NCBI RefSeq assembly: GCF_043195125.1 | Contig: NZ_JBAFWR010000002.1 | Reading direction: 5' to 3' (one strand) | DNA from: NCEH01 sp043195125 | GTDB taxonomy: Bacteria; Pseudomonadota; Alphaproteobacteria; Rhizobiales; Xanthobacteraceae | DNA length: 64,000 nucleotides | Shown: one piece after another, positions 59,107 through 64,000 of the stretch | How positions within the stretch are numbered: position 1 is the stretch's first letter | How the letters are laid out: every line of letters begins with the position of its first letter | Position numbers and translations under genes: made by a program | The notes under the pieces: model-generated | The model's database searches: none | Seen by the model: only the letters and a program-made list of their open reading frames with translations | Told to the model about the DNA's origin: nothing

Positions 59107-59904
59107 ATGAATCTGGCCCGCCGCACATGGCTGAAGATTGCATGCGTCGCCCTGAGCGGCGCCTGGTTCGGCACCCTTCCGCTCGCGGGCGTCGCCCATG
59201 CCCAGTCCGAGCCGGTCACCATCTTCGCCGCCGCCAGCCTGAAGAACGCCCTCGATGCGGTGGCCGCCGACTGGCAGAAGGAAACCGGCAAGACCACGCG
59301 CATCTCCTATGCCGCCTCCTCCGGGCTCGCCAAGCAGATCGAGGCCGGCGCGCCGGCCGATATCTTCATCTCCGCCGATCTCGACTGGATGGACTATGCC
59401 GCCAGCCGCAAGCTGATCCAGGATGCGACCCGCGTGAACTTCCTCGGCAATCGCCTGGTGCTGATCGCCCCCAAGGACAATGCCAAGCCGGTCGACATCA
59501 AGAAGGGCTTCGACCTCGCCGGCCTGCTGAAGGGCGGGCGGCTCGCCATGGGCTCGGTGGAGAGCGTGCCCGCCGGCAAATACGGCAAGGCGGCGCTGAC
59601 CTATCTCGACGTCTGGCCCTCGGTGGAAAACAAGGTCGCGGGCGCGGAAAGCGTACGCGCCGCCATGCTGCTCGTCTCGCGCGGCGAGGCGCCCTACGGC
59701 ATCGTCTACCAGACCGACGCCGCCGCCGACCCGAGCGTCGCCATCGTCGGCACCTTCCCGGAAGACAGCCACCCGAAGATCATCTATCCCGTGGCGCTGG
59801 TCGCGGCCTCTAAGAATCCGGACGCCGCCGCCTTCCTCGCCTTCATGCGCTCGGCGAAGGAGCAGCCGGCATTTGAGAAGCAGGGCTTCACTGTCCTAAA
59901 GTGA
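59107..59904 (+). CDS. modA: Molybdate ABC transporter substrate-binding protein
   Basis: A 265-residue periplasmic binding protein. Signal peptide ends near GVAHAQSE (about residue 34). ModA marks: VTIFAAASLKNALDAV at the mature start, ADIFISADLDWMD, and GIVYQTDAAADPSV. Binds molybdate or tungstate oxyanion. ATG 59107 follows GGAG. First gene of modABC. Confidence 0.96.
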   Translation: MNLARRTWLKIACVALSGAWFGTLPLAGVAHAQSEPVTIFAAASLKNALDAVAADWQKETGKTTRISYAASSGLAKQIEAGAPADIFISADLDWMDYAASRKLIQDATRVNFLGNRLVLIAPKDNAKPVDIKKGFDLAGLLKGGRLAMGSVESVPAGKYGKAALTYLDVWPSVENKVAGAESVRAAMLLVSRGEAPYGIVYQTDAAADPSVAIVGTFPEDSHPKIIYPVALVAASKNPDAAAFLAFMRSAKEQPAFEKQGFTVLK

Positions 59905-59964
59905 AGCGTGTGGCGCGCCGCGCGCCACCACTCCTCCGACGCCTGGAACACCTGCGTGGATTTC

Positions 59965-60657
59965 ATGCATCTCAGCGCCGACGAATGGACGGCGGTCGTT
60001 CTCACCTTGCGCATCGCCACCGTGGCGATGCTGGCCAGCCTGCCCTTCGGCCTCCTGATGGCACTCGCCCTGGCGCGTGGCCGCTTCTGGGGCAAATCGG
60101 TGCTCAACGGCATCGTCCATCTGCCGCTGGTGCTGCCGCCGGTGGTCACGGGCTTCATCCTGCTGCTGCTGTTCGGCCGGCGCGGGCCGATCGGCAGCTT
60201 TCTCGACACCTATTTCGGCATCGTCTTCTCATTCCGCTGGACCGGGGCGGCGCTGGCCTGCGCGGTGATGGGCTTTCCCCTGATGGTGCGGACCATCCGC
60301 CTCTCCATCGAGTCGGTGGACCGCAAGCTGGAGGACGCCGCCGGCACCCTCGGCGCGAGCCCGATATGGGTATTCCTGACCGTCACGCTGCCACTGATCC
60401 TGCCAGGGGTGATCGCCGGCATGATCCTCTCGTTCGCAAAAGCCATGGGCGAGTTCGGCGCCACCATCACCTTCGTCTCGAACATTCCCGGCGAGACGCA
60501 GACCCTCTCGGCCGCCATCTACAGCTTCACCCAAGTGCCCGGCGGCGATGCCGGCGCCCTGCGCCTGACGCTGATTTCGGTGGCCATTTCCATGGCGGCG
60601 TTGATCGCCTCCGAAATCCTCGCCCATTTTGCCGGCCGGAAGGCGGACCTGCGATGA
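59965..60657 (+). CDS. modB: Molybdate ABC transporter permease
   Basis: A 230-residue inner-membrane permease with five helices, the LPLVLPPVVTGFILLLLF segment and the coupling loop EFGATITFVSNIPGETQTL typical of ModB. ATG 59965 is chosen because the family starts near here (SADEWTAVVLTLRIA); other in-frame starts lie 9 and 57 bases upstream (GTG). The stop overlaps modC (ATGA). Confidence 0.95.
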   Translation: MHLSADEWTAVVLTLRIATVAMLASLPFGLLMALALARGRFWGKSVLNGIVHLPLVLPPVVTGFILLLLFGRRGPIGSFLDTYFGIVFSFRWTGAALACAVMGFPLMVRTIRLSIESVDRKLEDAAGTLGASPIWVFLTVTLPLILPGVIAGMILSFAKAMGEFGATITFVSNIPGETQTLSAAIYSFTQVPGGDAGALRLTLISVAISMAALIASEILAHFAGRKADLR

Positions 60658-61736
60658 CGCTGCTGGTCGAAGCCAAGCTGAAGCTGGGCGACTTCACCCT
60701 CGACGCGCGCTTTGCCTCACACGCCGGCGTCACCGCTCTGTTCGGCCCGTCGGGATCAGGCAAATCCACCCTCGTCAATGTCATCGGCGGGCTGATCCGG
60801 CCCGATGCCGGCCGGGTCGTGTTCGACGACGTGGTGCTGGTGGATACCGCGCGCGGCATCTATGTGCCCAAGCACAAGCGGCGCTTCGGCTATGTGTTCC
60901 AGGAAGCGCGCCTGTTCCCCCATCTCTCGGTGCGGCGCAACCTGCTGTTCGGGCGCTGGTTCGCACCGGCCTCCCTGCGGGCGGGCAATCTCGCGCAGGT
61001 GGTGGACCTGCTCGGCATCGGCCATCTGCTCGACCGGCGGCCCGACGCGCTCTCCGGCGGGGAGAAGCAGCGCGTCGCCATCGGCCGGGCGCTGCTCTCC
61101 GAGCCGCGCATGCTGCTGATGGACGAGCCGCTGGCGGCCCTCGACGAGGCGCGCAAGGCCGAGATCCTGCCCTATCTCGAACGGCTGCGGGACGAGACCC
61201 ACATTCCCATCGTCTATGTCAGCCATTCCCTGGCCGAGGTCTCGCGCCTCGCCTCCACCATCGTGGTGCTGGTGGAAGGGCGCACGGTCGCCATCGGCTC
61301 GGCCGACCAGGTGCTGACCCAGCCGGACCTCGTGGCCGCCACCGGGCGCGCCGAGAGCGGCGCGGTGATCGAAGCCAAGGTCGCCGCCCACGACCCCGCC
61401 CACCGCATGACCGTGCTCGACACCGGCAGCGGGCAGATGCGGGTGCCTTTGTGCGACCAGCAGCCCGGCGCCACCGTGCGGGTGCGCATTCCCGCCCGTG
61501 ACGTGATGATCTCGCTCGCCCCGCCCCACGGGCTCAGCGCGCTCAACGTGCTCGAAGGGAAGATCGCGGAAATCGGCCAGCCGGCCGACGGCATGATCGA
61601 CATCCGCCTGGTGTGCGGCGGGCAATCGCTGCTGGCGCGGCTGACCACCTTCTCGCGCGAGATGCTCGGCCTTCAGACGGGCATGGCGGTGTTTGCCGTG
61701 GTCAAATCCGTGGCGCTGGCGGAGAGTCGGGGCTAG
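60654..61736 (+). CDS. modC: Molybdate ABC transporter ATP-binding protein
   Basis: A 360-residue ATPase: Walker A FGPSGSGKST (about residues 30-39), signature LSGGEKQR, Walker B LLMDEPLAALD, and a C-terminal TOBE molybdate-sensing domain from about residue 290 (LSALNVLEGKIAEIG). Powers molybdate import through ModB. Its 3' end overlaps the convergent modE gene by 35 bases. Confidence 0.96.
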   Translation: MTLLVEAKLKLGDFTLDARFASHAGVTALFGPSGSGKSTLVNVIGGLIRPDAGRVVFDDVVLVDTARGIYVPKHKRRFGYVFQEARLFPHLSVRRNLLFGRWFAPASLRAGNLAQVVDLLGIGHLLDRRPDALSGGEKQRVAIGRALLSEPRMLLMDEPLAALDEARKAEILPYLERLRDETHIPIVYVSHSLAEVSRLASTIVVLVEGRTVAIGSADQVLTQPDLVAATGRAESGAVIEAKVAAHDPAHRMTVLDTGSGQMRVPLCDQQPGATVRVRIPARDVMISLAPPHGLSALNVLEGKIAEIGQPADGMIDIRLVCGGQSLLARLTTFSREMLGLQTGMAVFAVVKSVALAESRG

Positions 61737-62097
61737 GGCCGTCCGGGTCTGGCTCCTCGCTGGGCACATAACGCGCTTCCAGCCAGGATATGTCCTCGGC
61801 CAGCGCCTTGCGCGCCTTGGCCTCCATGCCGCGAAAGCGCGCGATGAGCTCTTCGCCGAAAGGGGTGAGGGCTGCTCCCCCGCCGCCGCCGCCGCCGCGC
61901 TTGGATTCCACCACGGGGGTGGAGAACATGCGGTTCATCGCGGCCACCAGCATCCAGGCCCGGCGATAGGACAAGCCCATGGCCCGCCCCGCATTGGTGA
62001 TGGAGCCTTCGCTGCGGATCTGCTCCAGCAATTCGATTTTCCCGCGCCCGAGACGATCCGCGGGGGGAAAGTCGATCCGCATGATGAGCTTGGGCAT
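61702..62097 (-). CDS. modE: ModE-type winged-helix regulator, DNA-binding domain only
   Basis: A 131-residue protein with the ModE N-terminal domain: RIDFPPADRLGRGKIELLEQ, SITNAGRAMGLSYRRAWMLV (helix-turn-helix) and the Gly-run before AALTPFGEEL (seven glycines), all ModE-like. The two C-terminal molybdate-binding TOBE domains of E. coli ModE are missing; only a charged Pro-rich tail follows. It would need another molybdate sensor or act differently. ATG 62097 removes a tRNA-side extension. Convergent with modC. Confidence 0.88.
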   Translation of the reverse strand: MPKLIMRIDFPPADRLGRGKIELLEQIRSEGSITNAGRAMGLSYRRAWMLVAAMNRMFSTPVVESKRGGGGGGGAALTPFGEELIARFRGMEAKARKALAEDISWLEARYVPSEEPDPDGPSPDSPPAPRI

Positions 62098-62157
62098 GTC
62101 TGCGATCTCAGCAGGGTCCGCGCGCGCACCGGGGATAAGGGCGCGGCGAGGGCGAAT

Positions 62158-62232
62158 TGGAGCGGGCGATGGGAATCGAACCCACGACATACAGCTTGGG
62201 AAGCTGTCGTTCTACCACTGAACTACGCCCGC
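62158..62232 (-). tRNA. tRNA-Gly(CCC)
   Basis: On the minus strand a full cloverleaf folds: acceptor GCGGGCG/CGCCCGC, D-arm, anticodon arm ACAGC-TTCCCAA-GCTGT with anticodon CCC, and a TTCGATT T-loop. The discriminator T is followed by an encoded CCA (62160-62158). 75 bases with CCA. Confidence 0.97.
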
Positions 62233-62898
62233 AACGCCGCAAGCCAAAACTGCGCCGTTGAGGAAACCCCTTCAGGCCCTAGCCGCCAGGGCCGCACCTG
62301 AAGGAACCTAAACCGCCCGCGGTTGCGAAGCCGGGAGCGCGATCCACGTTTAGCAAAGGCCGCCCGCCCCTGTCCATAGCCCCACGCGGCCCCACTGGCG
62401 CCAGCCTCGCCTGATCAAAACACGCGCGGGAGGTGGGAAAATTTAACCAAGGGCTGCAATAGAAAGAGTCGGAGGTCCGCTGGCCGGTCGACATCGACCG
62501 CTCCGCGGGCAGGATATCTTACGGAAATGCACCTGCGGGTCGAATGCCAGTGGCATCGCCGCCGCGCAGATGCCGGGGGGCGGGAGATGAGTTCCACCAC
62601 GTCAGGGATGGGACCACGGGCGATCGGCCAAACAGGCGCGATTCCACACGACGCCGCGTCGGTCGAAGCGCGATTCGTCGCTCCGCAAGGCAAAAATCTC
62701 AGACAATGGTATTTGAGTAATCCCACTTCTTCTTGCGCTCTAGCTATCCACAGGATATCCAAATCCTTCCTGGCCATAGTCCTAGAAGCAGAATGCATCG
62801 TCCGGGGTCTTCGGTCTGGGTTTTCGAACGCCACTTTTCCAGTCCAGCCGAACCGATACCTGAAAAAGCCCCGCACAATTCCCTTTCGAGACGCGACG
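62233..62898. other. 666-bp intergenic region before the BcsB-like gene
   Basis: No convincing gene: the open frames here lack similarity and codon bias. A promoter candidate faces the next gene: TTGCGC (62733-62738), 17 bases, TATCCA (62756-62761). Overlapping its spacer is TATCC-ACA-GGATA (62745-62757), which contains an 8-of-9 match to the DnaA box (CTATCCACA). The rest shows nothing I can name. Confidence 0.4.
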
Positions 62899-64000
62899 AT
62901 GATTAAGCACAATGGTCACTTGCCGGTCTTGCTTGCCCTTGCGGCGATGGCGCAGACCTGTCTCGTGACGGGCGCACACGCTCAGGCCCAGCCCCCGCAG
63001 GTTCGCACCGCCCAGGCGCAGCCGACACAGAGCCCGGCGCCCCAGACTGCGGCCCCCCCAGCCACGTCGCCTCAGACCACGGCCCCCCAGGCCGCGCCCG
63101 CCCCGGAAACCCCGACGGCCGCCCTCGGCCGGCTCGCCAGCGACCGGGCGATCACCGTGACCCTGAACCTGGAAGACCTCGGCATCGACCGGCCGATCTC
63201 CCTGTGGGGCATGGACGCGCGGCGCGAAATCTTCCTTCCCGTCCCCGCCGGCGTGCGCATCCGCGATGCCCAGATCAAGCTGGAAGGGCGCTATCTGCGC
63301 GGCGACGGCGGCCACACCACTTATGTGGTCTCGGTGGACGGCACCCCGCAATTCTCGCGGCCGGTGGATGGCGACAAGGGCACCGTCTCGGAGCTCCTGC
63401 CGATTTCCGGCGACATCCGCCCCACCGGCTTCGTCAATCTGAACCTCGCCTGGTCCTCCGTCATTTCCCAGGAATTGTGCGGCGACGAGCGCTCCATCGG
63501 CAATATCCTGGAGTTCGACCCGACCACGCGCTTCACCTACACCTACAACGCCTCGGACATCCGCGACCTCGCCACCGCCTGGAGCGCGCTGCCGCCGCGC
63601 CCGGTGATCCTCATTCCGCCGGGCGATCTCTCCAAGGCCACCTATGATGCCGCTTGGCGCATCGGCACCGTGCTCCAGCAGGCCGGCAAGCTGCCGCGCA
63701 TCGTCGTCATGCCCGGCGTCGGGCAGGAGGTGGACACCTCCGGCATCGTGCTGTCGCCCGGCCTCGCCTCGCTGCCCGCCTTCGCGGCCTTCGCCGGCGG
63801 CGGCCGCCACCGCATCGCCAGCCGGGCGGAACTCGGCGCCTATATCGCGCTCGCCCGCCAGGGCGGCTTCTCGGCCGACTTCATCATCGAGGACCCGGCC
63901 CTGCGCGACCAGATGGACCAGGCCGTGCGCGCCCTGGAAGACGATCTGCGCGGCGGCTCCGCCGACAATGCCAGCGCGTTCGCGCCCCTGCGCGCCCAGC
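62899..64000 (+). CDS. BcsB-like periplasmic cellulose-synthase subunit, 3'-truncated by window edge
   Basis: Open from ATG 62899 to the window end (367 codons). An N-terminal signal-like segment (VLLALAAMAQTCLVTGAHAQ) is followed by a Pro/Gln/Thr/Ala-rich linker (about residues 30-72) and a folded domain beginning ITVTLNLEDLGIDRPISLWG, with FLPVPAGVRI, YLRGDGGHTTYVVSVDG and FVNLNLAWSSVIS. These fit the BcsB family (periplasmic partner of BcsA in cellulose or related glycan export), but similarity is distant by eye, and the rest of the operon is outside the window. Confidence 0.55.
   Translation, partial: MIKHNGHLPVLLALAAMAQTCLVTGAHAQAQPPQVRTAQAQPTQSPAPQTAAPPATSPQTTAPQAAPAPETPTAALGRLASDRAITVTLNLEDLGIDRPISLWGMDARREIFLPVPAGVRIRDAQIKLEGRYLRGDGGHTTYVVSVDGTPQFSRPVDGDKGTVSELLPISGDIRPTGFVNLNLAWSSVISQELCGDERSIGNILEFDPTTRFTYTYNASDIRDLATAWSALPPRPVILIPPGDLSKATYDAAWRIGTVLQQAGKLPRIVVMPGVGQEVDTSGIVLSPGLASLPAFAAFAGGGRHRIASRAELGAYIALARQGGFSADFIIEDPALRDQMDQAVRALEDDLRGGSADNASAFAPLRAQ

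Noticed and set aside
62415..62912. A 165-residue minus-strand open frame in the gap before the BcsB-like gene
   Set aside because: Low-complexity Arg/Pro/Ser composition, overlaps the real start of the next gene, no recognisable motif.

Overview
The window looks like chromosomal DNA from a high-GC alphaproteobacterium of the order Hyphomicrobiales (Rhizobiales), most likely the Xanthobacteraceae (Xanthobacter, Ancylobacter or Azorhizobium type). This rests on the gene order lptF-lptG-lptD-surA-pdxA-rsmA facing yicC-gmk, an NAD-dependent formate dehydrogenase of the Ancylobacter/Pseudomonas 101 type, and many alphaproteobacterial housekeeping families. The genus is an inference. I see no phage, plasmid, insertion sequence or CRISPR array. 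A perfect 16-bp parS site at 53803-53818 suggests that the window lies on a ParB-segregated replicon, possibly within reach of the origin.

Bases 1-11200 are envelope and housekeeping genes: yicC (cut by the window edge) and gmk on the plus strand, then a minus-strand LPS-export/outer-membrane run (lptF, lptG, lptD, surA, pdxA, rsmA) with several start/stop overlaps. Upstream of it are two peptidoglycan enzymes (mepA and an L,D-transpeptidase). Bases 11200-20700 hold an SDR/HxlR divergent pair around a large inverted repeat, der with a small lipoprotein and a TPR membrane protein, a BenE transporter, a class D beta-lactamase, panB, an NnrU-like protein and guaB.

Bases 20750-26660 are a methionine-cycle operon: an ArsR/methyltransferase fusion regulator, metF and metH, with a perfect palindrome at the regulator's own start. 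Bases 26900-40530 are mixed: a repeat-rich L,D-transpeptidase, GNAT, sulfotransferase, small membrane proteins, an SGNH hydrolase, gpmA, dapB, a double DUF1330 protein, pyrF with two coupled genes, galU/galE divergent, a lytic transglycosylase and a small Cys-rich secreted protein.

Bases 40670-53770 are transport and catabolism: a branched-chain-type ABC operon with fused permeases, a monohaem cytochrome, and a fused hydantoinase/5-oxoprolinase divergent from a TRAP transporter that is followed by a winged-helix regulator. Bases 53770-62240 are metal and cofactor genes: parS, cbtBA behind a cobalamin riboswitch next to a CobC-like phosphatase, then fdh-lysR-mop divergent from modABC with two ModE-like operators between them, a single-domain ModE, and tRNA-Gly(CCC). 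The window ends inside a BcsB-like periplasmic protein gene.

Most of the content is ordinary. The best leads are regulatory: the parS site, the methionine regulator palindrome, the molybdate divergon that points at a molybdenum-free formate dehydrogenase, the cobalamin riboswitch locus, and unexplained dyads upstream of fdh, between hyuAB and the TRAP genes, and between the SDR and HxlR genes.
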